A DNA stretch of 34,305 nt, from NCBI GenBank assembly GCA_003242955.1, contig QJPH01000294.1, forward strand, positions 1 through 34,305, written 5' to 3'. The first letter of the stretch is position 1; the number at the start of each line of letters is the position of its first letter. The position numbers and the translations under genes were made by a program. The notes beneath the pieces were generated by a model. The model saw only the letters and a program-made list of their open reading frames with translations, was not told the origin of the DNA and ran no database searches. The stretch comes from Candidatus Methylumidiphilus alinenensis. GTDB lineage: Bacteria; Pseudomonadota; Gammaproteobacteria; Methylococcales; Methylococcaceae. Positions 14,654-22,987 of this stretch are shown here, one piece after another.

Positions 14654-16084
14654 ATGAACGAAAAATTCAGCAGGCGTGAGGTCTTAAAACTCTCTGGAGT
14701 GGCATTGGGAAGCATGGCTGTCGTAGGGAATACGGCAATCGGCGGTGAAAACCAAATTCATCACGACGACCCATCTCAAGAGGATAGCTTATTCAGATCA
14801 TTGAAGCCGTTTAAAATTGGCACTCCGCTTGGGTCTAATGAAATGCGGATTTCTTTCATGGGCACCTCGGTGGTTCAAAGACGCACGCAGATGTGCAGTA
14901 GCGTATTTGTGGAGCTTGGCAGCGGTGATTCATTTGTCTTCGACTGCGGCGCGGGTGTCACGGTCAATTACTCAACGATGCAAATACCCATGTCTAAGAT
15001 GAGGAATATCTTTCTCACCCATCTACATGGCGATCATACCAGCGACCTAACCCATATCTATTGCTTCGGGCCGCAACAGGATGGCAAATCCCCACTTTAT
15101 GTCTGGGGTCCATCGCCTTCAGGCATAGCGGACCCTATTACGTCTCAAACTTATGACGATGGCACAGTGAATTTTTGCCAGCATTTTCGGGAAATGAATC
15201 GCTGGCATACCGAATCTCAGAGTTTTGTAGGAACCCAATGGGTAGGTGCGGAAGGTGACGGCTACGATATCGTCGCGACTGAGCTAAATTGGCAAACAGG
15301 TGCCACTTCCAGATATTGGAGTACCAATAGTTCAATTCCTAAACCAAGTTCAGGAAATTGGATAGCTTACCAAAATGCTAATGGTGTAAAAATTTCGTTT
15401 TTCCCGGCAGTGCATGATCGCAATGGATCCATCAGCTACAAATTGGAATGGAATGGTTTGTCCATGATTTTCACCGGGGACACCAAACCAAACAACTTTT
15501 TGATTAACAACGCAACCAATGGCAGTACGGGAGTGGATGTCCTGATCAGCGAGATGGTCGTGCCGCCAGAAGTTTGGGCAATAAAAAACGGGGGAGCGCC
15601 AAACCCCACGGGAGCAGGTTTGTTAGTCGCCAGAACGGTTCAGGAAAATTCCCACACACCCGAAAAAGCATTAGGCTACATCCTCAACCAAACCGCCAAA
15701 CTGGGAAAAGCCCCAAGGCTTGCCGTGGCAACCCATTTTCAAGCTGAGGACGATACCATTTATCCGGCGCTGCAAAACATCCGCTCTTGGTATTCAGGTG
15801 ATGTGACCGTAGCCACCGATTTAATGGTTATCACCGTATCGAAAAACAGCATCCTGAAACAAAAAGCCATCGTTTCAGATTATTCTTGGTTTCCGCCAAT
15901 CGCTGATCCAAGAGCGAAAAATGGTACGATGCCTCCGAAATACACGGATACGAGCAGTTCCAACCCTTACGCTCCGTATGCGCCCCTAGCCCAGTTTGAT
16001 CAATCATTACTGAATCAAGTCATTGATCCGTGTTTATACGACCCTACGGATTTTGGCTGTACGCATCCATACCCAAGTAAGTGA
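14654..16084 (+). CDS. Tat-exported metallo-beta-lactamase-fold hydrolase (GntH-like)
   Basis: A 476-residue MBL-fold enzyme with a twin-arginine signal, FSRREVLKLSG (5-15), followed by a hydrophobic stretch, so the mature protein is probably periplasmic. The zinc motif THLHGDH (122-128) supplies H123, H125, D127 and H128. Further ligands are likely the His in FFPAVHDRNG, the Asp in IFTGDTKPN and the His in VATHFQAEDD. The layout resembles RNase Z/arylsulfatase-type MBL proteins, and I recall similar proteins being labelled GntH from the cyanobacterial guanitoxin pathway. None of the other guanitoxin genes is here, so that name would only indicate homology. The gene ends 20 bp before the HAF-repeat gene, so the two probably form an operon. 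Substrate unknown. Confidence 0.82.
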   Translation: MNEKFSRREVLKLSGVALGSMAVVGNTAIGGENQIHHDDPSQEDSLFRSLKPFKIGTPLGSNEMRISFMGTSVVQRRTQMCSSVFVELGSGDSFVFDCGAGVTVNYSTMQIPMSKMRNIFLTHLHGDHTSDLTHIYCFGPQQDGKSPLYVWGPSPSGIADPITSQTYDDGTVNFCQHFREMNRWHTESQSFVGTQWVGAEGDGYDIVATELNWQTGATSRYWSTNSSIPKPSSGNWIAYQNANGVKISFFPAVHDRNGSISYKLEWNGLSMIFTGDTKPNNFLINNATNGSTGVDVLISEMVVPPEVWAIKNGGAPNPTGAGLLVARTVQENSHTPEKALGYILNQTAKLGKAPRLAVATHFQAEDDTIYPALQNIRSWYSGDVTVATDLMVITVSKNSILKQKAIVSDYSWFPPIADPRAKNGTMPPKYTDTSSSNPYAPYAPLAQFDQSLLNQVIDPCLYDPTDFGCTHPYPSK

Positions 16085-16104
16085 TAGTAAAGGGGGAAAA
16101 CACC

Positions 16105-17532
16105 ATGTCAAAATCAGCATTCAGTCTAATATGTGGATTTCTAGTCGCTTTCATCATCCCGGATGCTTCTTCTGTCGCGTATGCCGATACCCAGCAGGTT
16201 GTCAATCCTTTTTACCCTCCTGCTATCTATCCTATCCCTCCTGCTGTCTCGTATTCCTATATCACGCTGGACATGCCCGGAGCTGCCAACACAAACGCCA
16301 ACGGCATTAACGAGACCAGCCAAGTCGTGGGGTCGTATCTGGATACATTGGGTATCACGCATGGCTTTATTTATGCTGGGGCTAACTATACCGCTCTGGA
16401 TCCGCCAGGCTCTACCTACACTTCAGCACAAGGCATTAATGCCAGTGGCCAAATTATGGGGACATATCAGGATGTTAAGGGTACGACGCGTAGCTTTAGT
16501 TTCATTGGGGGAAATTACACCACGCTGACTGCGTCGGGGGCTACATATACCTATGCCAACGGCATCAGTTCCAACGGTCAAATTGTGGGGAGTTATGTGG
16601 ACACGTCGGGTGTCACGCACGGCTTTTTATACAGCGGGGGCAATTACACCACACTGAACATGCCAAGTGCTAACTACACTTCTGCACTAGGCATCAGCTC
16701 CAGCGGTCAAGTCGTGGGAGGGTATAGTTATGATCCTAATACTAGTAGTGGGAAAGCAGCCTTCGGTTTTATCTACAATGCCGGGATTTACACCACGCTG
16801 ACCCCGTCTGGCGCAAGTTCCACAAATCCGATTGGGATCAACGATAACGGTCAAGTTGTAGGCTCATACTGGGATGCGTCTAACAATGTGGTCAGTTTTT
16901 TTTACAGCGGGGGTAATTACACCACGCTGAATATGCCCGGGTCTACCTACACTTCTGCGCAAGGCATCAACGCCTACGGTCAAGTCGTAGGATGGTATGA
17001 CGATGCGTGTGGCACGATGCGCAGCTTTGTCTACAGCGGGGGGAATTACACCACGCTGGCTGTGCCAGGGGCTACTCAGACTTCACCCGGGGGCATCAAT
17101 GTCAACGGTCAAGTCGCGGGTTATTACATTGATTCCAATCAAAAAAGGCACGGGTTCCTGGCCACTCCAAATTATACCCCTGCGCCTGTGCCCAGTATTT
17201 ACCAGAATTGCAACCAAATCGCCATCTCACTGGATCCCGGTTCCTACCAAGGCGCGAATGGGGACTGGTGGTTTGTCGCCTACGCCCCGTCTTCCGGGCA
17301 CTGGTATTCCTATACCTATCCCCGCCAGTGGAGAGACATCGGCATGGACTTAAGTCAAATCACCCCCGCCTACCAAGGCCCGTTAGCCAAAACGACCAAT
17401 CTAACGCTTTTCAATACCAACGGGATTTCGAGCGGAACCTATTACGTGTACTTTGGCGTAGACACCAATATGAACGGTGTCCTGGACATGAACCAGCTAT
17501 ATTACACGGAATACACATTGACATTGCCTTAG
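16105..17532 (+). CDS. Secreted HAF-repeat protein
   Basis: A 475-residue exported protein. The ATG at 16105 is chosen because AAAGGGGG lies just upstream and a signal peptide follows (SAFSLICGFLVAFIIPDASS), likely cleaved near AYA-D. A proline-rich linker leads to seven tandem repeats of about 43 residues, encoded by 16258-17172. Each has the pattern YTTL..PG.....A.GIN..GQVVG.Y.D..G..H.F.Y.GGN, the probable extracellular HAF repeat, thought to form a beta-propeller-like structure. The last 120 residues are a separate region without repeats (Gln/Asn/Trp/Tyr-rich, with NCNQIAISLDPGSY). Cotranscription with the preceding MBL-fold gene is likely. Function unknown; a surface or periplasmic binding role is inference. 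Confidence 0.85.
   Translation: MSKSAFSLICGFLVAFIIPDASSVAYADTQQVVNPFYPPAIYPIPPAVSYSYITLDMPGAANTNANGINETSQVVGSYLDTLGITHGFIYAGANYTALDPPGSTYTSAQGINASGQIMGTYQDVKGTTRSFSFIGGNYTTLTASGATYTYANGISSNGQIVGSYVDTSGVTHGFLYSGGNYTTLNMPSANYTSALGISSSGQVVGGYSYDPNTSSGKAAFGFIYNAGIYTTLTPSGASSTNPIGINDNGQVVGSYWDASNNVVSFFYSGGNYTTLNMPGSTYTSAQGINAYGQVVGWYDDACGTMRSFVYSGGNYTTLAVPGATQTSPGGINVNGQVAGYYIDSNQKRHGFLATPNYTPAPVPSIYQNCNQIAISLDPGSYQGANGDWWFVAYAPSSGHWYSYTYPRQWRDIGMDLSQITPAYQGPLAKTTNLTLFNTNGISSGTYYVYFGVDTNMNGVLDMNQLYYTEYTLTLP
16258..17172 (+). repeat. Seven ~129-bp tandem coding repeats (HAF)
   Basis: 915 bp encode seven consecutive HAF units averaging 43.6 codons. Units 4 and 5 differ most, unit 4 having a 5-residue insertion. 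Short stretches such as GGGGGCAATTACACCACGCT recur almost unchanged in DNA, suggesting fairly recent duplication or gene conversion between units. Confidence 0.85.
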
Positions 17533-17544
17533 TCGGCCTCAATA

Positions 17545-17775
17545 CAGCAATTCTCATTTTGAACAGAACCGGGCGGGTTCCAACCCCAATGTTGTTGACA
17601 CAGGTTTTGCTCGTCGTTCCGGCAGGGATTGCCGGAACCCAGAGGCCATGGATGGCAGTCTACATTCACCTCCCTGTGTTCTGGATACCGGCAATCCCTG
17701 CCGGTATGACGGTTGTGTCAACAGCATGGGTTCCAAACCCGCCCTTATTAATCTTTGCCAAAATGAGAATTGCTG
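17545..17775. repeat. Palindromic element interrupted by the 100-bp repeat
   Basis: The outer ends are CAGCAATTCTCATTTT (17545-17560) and its exact complement (17760-17775). Inner arms carry GGGCGGGTTCCAA and TTGTTGACACA with their complements. The centre holds the 100-bp repeat copy 3. It matches the uninterrupted element at 12942-13102 in its ends and arms, so one element has been inserted into another. Confidence 0.85.
17612..17711. repeat. 100-bp palindromic repeat, copy 3
   Basis: Nearly identical to copy 1 at 10511-10610 over its full length. It lies at the symmetry centre of the host element 17545-17775, with TGTTGACACA-like arms on each side. Confidence 0.9.
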
Positions 17776-17798
17776 GCATCACCACTAGCCATCGCCTT

Positions 17799-18437
17799 TT
17801 AAACTGCGGTTTCGCCCAACACGCCAGTTATCGCCGCTATCATCAATTGGCTGGTTCTCGCGCCTGCATCAATGCAGCCTATGGCACGTTCACCCAAGAA
17901 AGAGGCACGGCCTTTGGTGGGCAGCATGTCGCGGGTGGATTCGCAGCCTTGTTCGGCCACTTGGTTAAGGGTGGCCAATACGTCCGGCAGTGCTTGCGTT
18001 TGTTCCGCCGCTTCATGCAGCGCATTGGCAACAGGCACCAACACGTCGAGCATAGTTTTCTCGCCGACATCAGATTTCCCTCGCTTTTTCATCGCTTCCA
18101 CGCCTTGCCCAAAGGCATCGGCCATGTTGCATAGGCTCATGTCTTTGTCTTTCATGGCTTTCCCCATTGCGATAAACAGGGTTCCGTAGAGTGAACCGGA
18201 TGCCCCGCCCACCGTACTCATCACACTCATGCCCATTTTTTGGAAGGTAGCAGACCAGTCAAGTCCGGCTAAGCTGTCGGCCAATCCGTCCAAGGTGGAA
18301 AGACCGCGTTGCAGGTTGGTGACATGGTCGCCGTCGCCGATGGCTTGGTCCAGTTCGGTAACCTCATCGGCATTGGCATTGATTACGGTACTGGCCGCTT
18401 GGATGAATGTTTTGATTTGGCTAGTGTTGACGGTCAT
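17799..18437 (-). CDS. dhaL: Dihydroxyacetone kinase subunit L (DAK2 domain)
   Basis: A 212-residue ADP-binding subunit. In E. coli, DhaL holds ADP-Mg permanently, is rephosphorylated by DhaM and passes the phosphate to dihydroxyacetone on DhaK. The Mg-binding aspartates of the family are at the expected positions D30, D35 and D37 in ELDQAIGDGDHVTN. The nucleotide-loop sequence GGASGSLYGTLF is also present, and length is full. No dhaK or dhaM gene lies nearby, so partners must be elsewhere or this subunit serves another role. It lies 17 bp past a palindromic element and is codirectional with the Sel1 gene, 35 bp downstream of its stop. Confidence 0.9.
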   Translation of the reverse strand: MTVNTSQIKTFIQAASTVINANADEVTELDQAIGDGDHVTNLQRGLSTLDGLADSLAGLDWSATFQKMGMSVMSTVGGASGSLYGTLFIAMGKAMKDKDMSLCNMADAFGQGVEAMKKRGKSDVGEKTMLDVLVPVANALHEAAEQTQALPDVLATLNQVAEQGCESTRDMLPTKGRASFLGERAIGCIDAGARTSQLMIAAITGVLGETAV

Positions 18438-18472
18438 TGGTTGCCTCGCTTAAGAAAGTATAGATGCCCTAC

Positions 18473-18955
18473 TTAATGGCTCTTGGATTTCTTGTAATTT
18501 TCCATCCATTCCGCCGCCAGTTTCCGGCTTTCGGCGATCTGTCCGGGTGTCATGGATTTCTCAATGTTTTCCACGCTCGTAAAAGCCTTGGCTATGTGAA
18601 ACCATTTTGCCGCTTCCACCGGGTTTTTGGCCAAGCCTTTGCCTTCCTGATAGAGAAGCCCAACATTGTATTGTGCCTCGGCGTTGCCTTGCCCGGCGGC
18701 ATTCAAGAACCATTTTGCTGCTTGTTGGAAGTCTTGCGGAACGCCTATGCCGTCCATGTACATGACCGCCAAGTTCACCTGCGCGGAGATCACGCCCAAT
18801 TCGGCATCTTTGCGGTACAGGGCGGCAGCCTTTTCATAATTCTCAGCCGAATAAGCCACATCGCCAGCATCCAACTCGGGATGGTCAGCCGCAAAAGCCA
18901 ACCCCATGGTGAACATTATTGCCAATATAGCTTTTGCCATTTTCATTGTTTTCAT
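18473..18955 (-). CDS. Secreted Sel1-repeat (TPR-like) protein
   Basis: A 160-residue protein from the ATG at 18955, with a signal peptide MKMAKAILAIMFTMGLAFA. The longer frame to 19039 adds 28 residues of implausible leader. The mature protein has Sel1 repeats: AQVNLAVMYMDGIGVPQDF and AQYNVGLLYQEGKGLAKNP followed by AAKWF-type helices, preceded by a half-repeat (YSAENYEKAAALYRKDAEL). Sel1 proteins scaffold protein-protein contacts, here probably in the periplasm. No Shine-Dalgarno is clear, so the start could also be at 18946 or 18940. It is codirectional with dhaL; no functional link is evident. Confidence 0.82.
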   Translation of the reverse strand: MKTMKMAKAILAIMFTMGLAFAADHPELDAGDVAYSAENYEKAAALYRKDAELGVISAQVNLAVMYMDGIGVPQDFQQAAKWFLNAAGQGNAEAQYNVGLLYQEGKGLAKNPVEAAKWFHIAKAFTSVENIEKSMTPGQIAESRKLAAEWMENYKKSKSH

Positions 18956-19343
18956 TGTAAGTAGTAGCAATACGGAAATTTTACCAGCATTTTTCGTTAT
19001 TAACCGATGTAACGCAACGCGGTAAGGTGCAATCCACAAGGAACTATTGCGCCCTCGTCGCCAATGGGAGCGACGGCGGAGCAGAAAAACCGGTCAGACC
19101 TGTCACTGTCAACCTGCCCATTGCCATATCACCCATCAGTTGCGCTTTTACGTTGCGTCGTTGCGCCGTTGCGTGAGACCTTCTTTTGCCTTTCTTGCAA
19201 TACGGCATGTCATTTCATGGGCGAAGATTTTTTGTCTCACGCAACGGCGCAACGTTAAGAGCAAAGCAGAATCTACAAGGTCCACCGTAAACTGAAGCTT
19301 GCCATCCTCTTCGATAAGCTCCATCCGGGCTACAAACTCATTC
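18956..19343. other. Gap between the Sel1 gene and photolyase
   Basis: About 390 bp with no supported gene. It contains an inverted repeat with perfect 21-bp arms (19159-19179 and 19234-19254). The Sel1 promoter should lie near 18960-19030 on the minus strand, but no strong box is seen. Confidence 0.55.
19159..19254. repeat. Inverted repeat CGTTGCGCCGTTGCGTGAGAC
   Basis: Perfect 21-bp arms (19159-19179 and 19234-19254) flank a 54-bp loop. The sequence is not related to the other palindromes in the window by eye. It is another candidate MITE-like or REP-like element. Confidence 0.75.
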
Positions 19344-19378
19344 TAAACCGACTCGGTTTTAAAAACCGAGTCGGTTTA
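19344..19378 (-). terminator. Stem-loop terminator after photolyase
   Basis: Perfect 17-bp arms (19344-19360 and 19362-19378) with a single-base loop lie directly against the photolyase stop codon. The U run is short, but position and stem strength suggest a terminator working in either direction. Confidence 0.7.
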
Positions 19379-20818
19379 TTAAACACGCCCACCCATTTGC
19401 TTGAACGCCTCCAAAGCCTGCTCCCTGCTCAATTTTAGGTCTACCAACGGGTAAGGGTAATCCACGCCAAGCCGGACACCGCTAGACTCCAAGTCCGCAG
19501 TCGGCATTTGCCATGGCTGATGAATAAAACGGGTAGGCAACTGGGCAAGTTCGGGAACCCAGCGGCGTACATAATCGCCATTTGGGTCGAAGCGTTGGCC
19601 CTGCAAGACCGGATTGAAGATGCGAAAATAAGGTGCCGCATCGGCACCGCAGCCTGCAACCCATTGCCAGCCTATGGTATTGTTGGCCAAGTCCGCATCG
19701 ACTAAGGTATCCCAAAACCATCGAGCGCCCTCCAGCCAGTGGATGCGGAGGTTCTTGACTAAAAATGAAGCCGCCACCATGCGGACGCGGTTGTGCATCC
19801 AGCCCGTGTGCCACAATTCGCGCATGCCCGCGTCCACTAGAGGAATGCCAGTCTTACCCGTTTGCCAAGCTTGCAAAGTTTGTGACTGAGGTTCGTTCCA
19901 CCGGAAGCTCAGAAAGCTTTCATTCAAGGGGCTTTCCGGCGTATGTGGAAAATGAAACAATAGGTGATGGGCAAATTCGCGCCAACCTAATTGGCGGATA
20001 AAACTCTCCGCCCCGGCGTTTCCGTCCATGCATCCAAGCTTAGCCTGTATTGCCCAGGCGACTTGGCGTGGGCCGATTTCGCCAAAATGCAAATAAGGGG
20101 AGAGACGCGAGGTGCCAGCATGGTCTGGTCTGTCCCTTTCCGCCGAATATCCGCCAATCTCCGAATCGAGGAACTCATCCAGCATTGTCAACGCACCCTT
20201 CTCGCCGGGATGCCAAGCATCCCGGAGACCGCCATCCCATGGGATTTTTGGCAATAACTCCAAATTCTCCAAGGTCAAACTTTCCATGTCGGCTGGAACA
20301 AGGGTCAAGCTACGCGGCAAGGGTAAAATTGAATGTTCCAGACCTTTGCTTTGCAGCGCTTTCCAATAAGGGGTGAAAACTTTGTAAGGCTCGCCCTTGG
20401 CCCGTTTGACTTCCCATGGTTCATAAAACAGAGTGCTATTAAAACTTTCAACAATCAAACCGTCTTGACGCAAACTTTCTTTGATTTCCTTGTCGCGTTC
20501 TATAGTCCGAGGTTCGTAAGCGCGATTCCAAACTATCCGTTGCGCCCCAGTCTCGGCGATAACCTGCCTCAACATTGCCAGACTTGGGCCTTGCCGTATG
20601 ATTAGACGCGAACCAAGCCGCCTTATGGATTCGTCAAAAGCGACAATACTATGGTGTAGCCACCAGCGGCTTGCTGCCCCCATTGCCCATTCGCCATCCT
20701 CTTTGGGCGCATGGATGAACAAAAGCACCACCCGCTCCGCAGATTGTAGGGCTTTTGTGAGTGCGGGGTTGTCTGCCAGCCGTAAATCGCGACGAAACCA
20801 TACTATGGCAGTGTTCAA
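19379..20818 (-). CDS. phrB: Deoxyribodipyrimidine photolyase (class I CPD photolyase)
   Basis: A 479-residue flavoprotein of the photolyase/cryptochrome family that repairs cyclobutane pyrimidine dimers using light. The N-terminal antenna domain begins AIVWFRRDLRLADNPAL (4-20). The FAD domain shows GEIGPRQVAW, QLGWREFAHHLLFHFP, WMHNRVRMVAASFL and DADLANNTIGWQWVAG, all standard for class I CPD photolyases. Translation starts at a TTG (20818-20816) overlapping the ppiD stop as TTGA, the only start that gives the conserved N-terminus. The gene is therefore coupled to ppiD, an unusual partner. A strong stem-loop closes the unit. Confidence 0.95.
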   Translation of the reverse strand: MNTAIVWFRRDLRLADNPALTKALQSAERVVLLFIHAPKEDGEWAMGAASRWWLHHSIVAFDESIRRLGSRLIIRQGPSLAMLRQVIAETGAQRIVWNRAYEPRTIERDKEIKESLRQDGLIVESFNSTLFYEPWEVKRAKGEPYKVFTPYWKALQSKGLEHSILPLPRSLTLVPADMESLTLENLELLPKIPWDGGLRDAWHPGEKGALTMLDEFLDSEIGGYSAERDRPDHAGTSRLSPYLHFGEIGPRQVAWAIQAKLGCMDGNAGAESFIRQLGWREFAHHLLFHFPHTPESPLNESFLSFRWNEPQSQTLQAWQTGKTGIPLVDAGMRELWHTGWMHNRVRMVAASFLVKNLRIHWLEGARWFWDTLVDADLANNTIGWQWVAGCGADAAPYFRIFNPVLQGQRFDPNGDYVRRWVPELAQLPTRFIHQPWQMPTADLESSGVRLGVDYPYPLVDLKLSREQALEAFKQMGGRV

Positions 20819-22698
20819 TTTAATTGTTTGGATTGGTCCGAAACCTCAACCCCTATTTTACCCCGTAGATAATCCAGATAGGCATTGAACTCAGCCTGGC
20901 CAGCATTCTTGCCTAAATATTCTTTGGCCATTTCCAATTCTTTTGGATCAACCGATGCCAACGTGCCATCTTTAACTTCGGTCAATACGAAAACTGCCTG
21001 TACGCCCTTATCCAGCGTTGCCAACGATGCGCTTGGCTTGCCTGCGCTGGGACGGGGTGACTTGTTCACTGCTTTAAGCAAAGCGGGCGGCAAATCGGAT
21101 TTACCGGCTAGTTTCACCGAGGCTTTGTTTAGGGCCGCACCGATAGACTTGGCCGCGTCAGCCAAGGATTTCCCTTTTTGCACATCCGCCAGCAATTGTT
21201 CCGCCTGCTTGCGAGTTGCGTCTTGGGCCATTTTGTCGAGTAGCCGTGCTTTGATTTCACCTTTTATCTCAGCCAGTTGCTTGTCTGAAGCCGGCTGGTG
21301 GTCTTTCAAATGGAGAACGTAAACCTTGTCAGTGCCGATTTCCAATGCCGCACCGTTGTTGCCTTCAAGCACTTCGGGGGCAAAAGCGGCATTTCTAAAT
21401 AGAGCGTCGGCTGCTTCGCCATCGCCTGCTTCCCGTGTAAAAAAACCAGTTTGGGCTATTTTCAGGTTTAGGTTTTTGGCCAATGGTTCCAAACTGTCCT
21501 TATGTTCAAAACTCATTTCATCAAGTTTTTGCTTTGCTTCGTAAAATTTGTTTTCTGCTGCATTACGCCGATAATTCTTCTCAAGTTCGGCGCGGACATC
21601 TTCAAACTTTTTCGTTGTGGCGGGAATCAATTCGGTCACTTTGATCAGGTCGTATCCGAACTTTGTCTTAACCGGTTGGGAGACTTCCCCTTTTGCAAGT
21701 GCAAAAGCTGTGTTGGCTAAATCAGGATGTGTGGCTTCCTTGGTGTTTAGCCCCAAGTCACCGCCCTTCACAGCAGATTCCTTGTCATCAGAGCTTTCCT
21801 TGGCTAACGCGGAAAAGTCTTCACCCTTGGACAATCGCGCCCGTAAAGCCTCTGCCTTGGTTTGTGCGGCCTTGGCCTCGTCTTCCTTGTCCATGTCTGC
21901 TGCAATCAATATATGGCTGACCTTGCGTTGCTCTGGTGTGCCGTATTGGGCTTTTTGTTCCTCGTAGAGATTCTTTAATTCCTCCTCCGTCGGTTTAAAA
22001 TCGCCTGAAATATCGTCTATGCTTAGACTGACATATTCCACCGAAACCTTTTCGGGATTTTGAAATTGGCTTTTGTTTTCTTGGTAATATGCCTCAATGT
22101 CCTTATCCTGGATTTCTGCGTCGGCTTTTTTCAAAGGAATAGTGAAGTATTCAACCTGCCGCTCTTGGTTTCTGAAGCGATAGAAGTTTTCCAGTTGGCG
22201 CTTGGTTACGATGGCCGTGTCGGTGATGCCACGGACAAATTGCTCATTAAGCATTTGCTCTTTAACCTGAGCGGCGAACTGCGGCGGCGACATGCCTTGC
22301 GAGGCTAACACCGAGTTGAGCCGGTCTTTGTCGAACTTGCCTTCGGACTGAAAATATGGCTGGGACTGCACATAGCCGCGAATCTCTGCCTCGCTTACCG
22401 CCAAACCCTCTTTGCGTGAGGCTTGGTTGATTAACTCCATGTTAATGACCTGTTCCAGTGCCTCGTGCCTGAGTTGTTTATCGTCATAATCCGAGGAACC
22501 CATCCGGGCAACTAGGTTTTCGTAAGCCCGATTGACATCTTTTTCCAAGATTTCCCGTTCTCCAACTACCGCAATGGGTTTTTCCTTGCCGCCATTGAAA
22601 TAGTTGTTTATGCCCCATAATCCGAATGGAATGCCTACGAAAAGCAACATGACCCAGGCAAATATTCCATGTGCTTTGTCTCTAATCGCTTGCAACAT
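20815..22698 (-). CDS. ppiD: Periplasmic folding chaperone PpiD (peptidyl-prolyl isomerase family)
   Basis: A 627-residue inner-membrane-anchored chaperone that meets newly secreted proteins at the SecYEG exit. One N-terminal membrane helix (about 12-33, FAWVMLLFVGIPFGLW) is followed by a SurA-N-like chaperone region. A parvulin domain near 250-360 includes QRKVSHILIAAD and GGDLGLNTKEATHPDLANTAFAL, and a long C-terminal region ends the protein. Length is standard. It comes after hupB and two tRNAs in the order lon-hupB-tRNA-ppiD, and photolyase is coupled to its stop codon. Confidence 0.95.
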   Translation of the reverse strand: MLQAIRDKAHGIFAWVMLLFVGIPFGLWGINNYFNGGKEKPIAVVGEREILEKDVNRAYENLVARMGSSDYDDKQLRHEALEQVINMELINQASRKEGLAVSEAEIRGYVQSQPYFQSEGKFDKDRLNSVLASQGMSPPQFAAQVKEQMLNEQFVRGITDTAIVTKRQLENFYRFRNQERQVEYFTIPLKKADAEIQDKDIEAYYQENKSQFQNPEKVSVEYVSLSIDDISGDFKPTEEELKNLYEEQKAQYGTPEQRKVSHILIAADMDKEDEAKAAQTKAEALRARLSKGEDFSALAKESSDDKESAVKGGDLGLNTKEATHPDLANTAFALAKGEVSQPVKTKFGYDLIKVTELIPATTKKFEDVRAELEKNYRRNAAENKFYEAKQKLDEMSFEHKDSLEPLAKNLNLKIAQTGFFTREAGDGEAADALFRNAAFAPEVLEGNNGAALEIGTDKVYVLHLKDHQPASDKQLAEIKGEIKARLLDKMAQDATRKQAEQLLADVQKGKSLADAAKSIGAALNKASVKLAGKSDLPPALLKAVNKSPRPSAGKPSASLATLDKGVQAVFVLTEVKDGTLASVDPKELEMAKEYLGKNAGQAEFNAYLDYLRGKIGVEVSDQSKQLN

Positions 22699-22752
22699 AA
22701 GCCAGAACCTTATCTTAAATGTGTCGTATAAAGTGAATTTTCTTTAGCCCAT

Positions 22753-22782
22753 AAAAAACCCCGTGACTCAATGTCCGGGGTT
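22753..22782 (-). terminator. Intrinsic terminator after tRNA-Asp
   Basis: A 7-bp stem AACCCCG/CGGGGTT (22757-22763 with 22776-22782) is followed on the minus strand by six T. It ends the hupB-tRNA or tRNA-only transcript before ppiD. Confidence 0.75.
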
Positions 22783-22794
22783 CTTATGTGTTAT

Positions 22795-22871
22795 TGGCGG
22801 AGCGGACGGGGCTCGAACCCGCGACCCCCGGCGTGACAGGCCGGTATTCTAACCAACTGAACTACCGCTCC
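22795..22871 (-). tRNA. tRNA-Asp (anticodon GTC)
   Basis: A full cloverleaf on the minus strand with a GGAGCGG/CCGCTCC acceptor stem, GTC anticodon, GTTCGAGCC T loop and encoded CCA. It follows tRNA-Val by 11 bp, so both probably come from one transcript. Confidence 0.96.
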
Positions 22872-22882
22872 ATTAACTGTGA

Positions 22883-22958
22883 TGGTGGGTGCTGTAGGGA
22901 TCGAACCTACGACCCTCGCCTTGTAAGGGCGATGCTCTCCCGGCTGAGCTAAGCACCC
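22883..22958 (-). tRNA. tRNA-Val (anticodon TAC)
   Basis: A full cloverleaf on the minus strand: GGGTGCT/AGCACCC acceptor stem, loop CTTACAA with TAC, GTTCGATCC T loop, and encoded CCA. It starts 29 bp after the hupB stop codon with no terminator between, so it may be processed from a hupB read-through transcript. Confidence 0.96.
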
Positions 22959-22987
22959 GAGTCAATCTTTTCCGTGAACTTATTTAA

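Noticed and set aside
14654-16084. Guanitoxin biosynthesis locus
   Set aside because: Only a GntH-like MBL-fold protein is present; none of the other pathway genes lies nearby.
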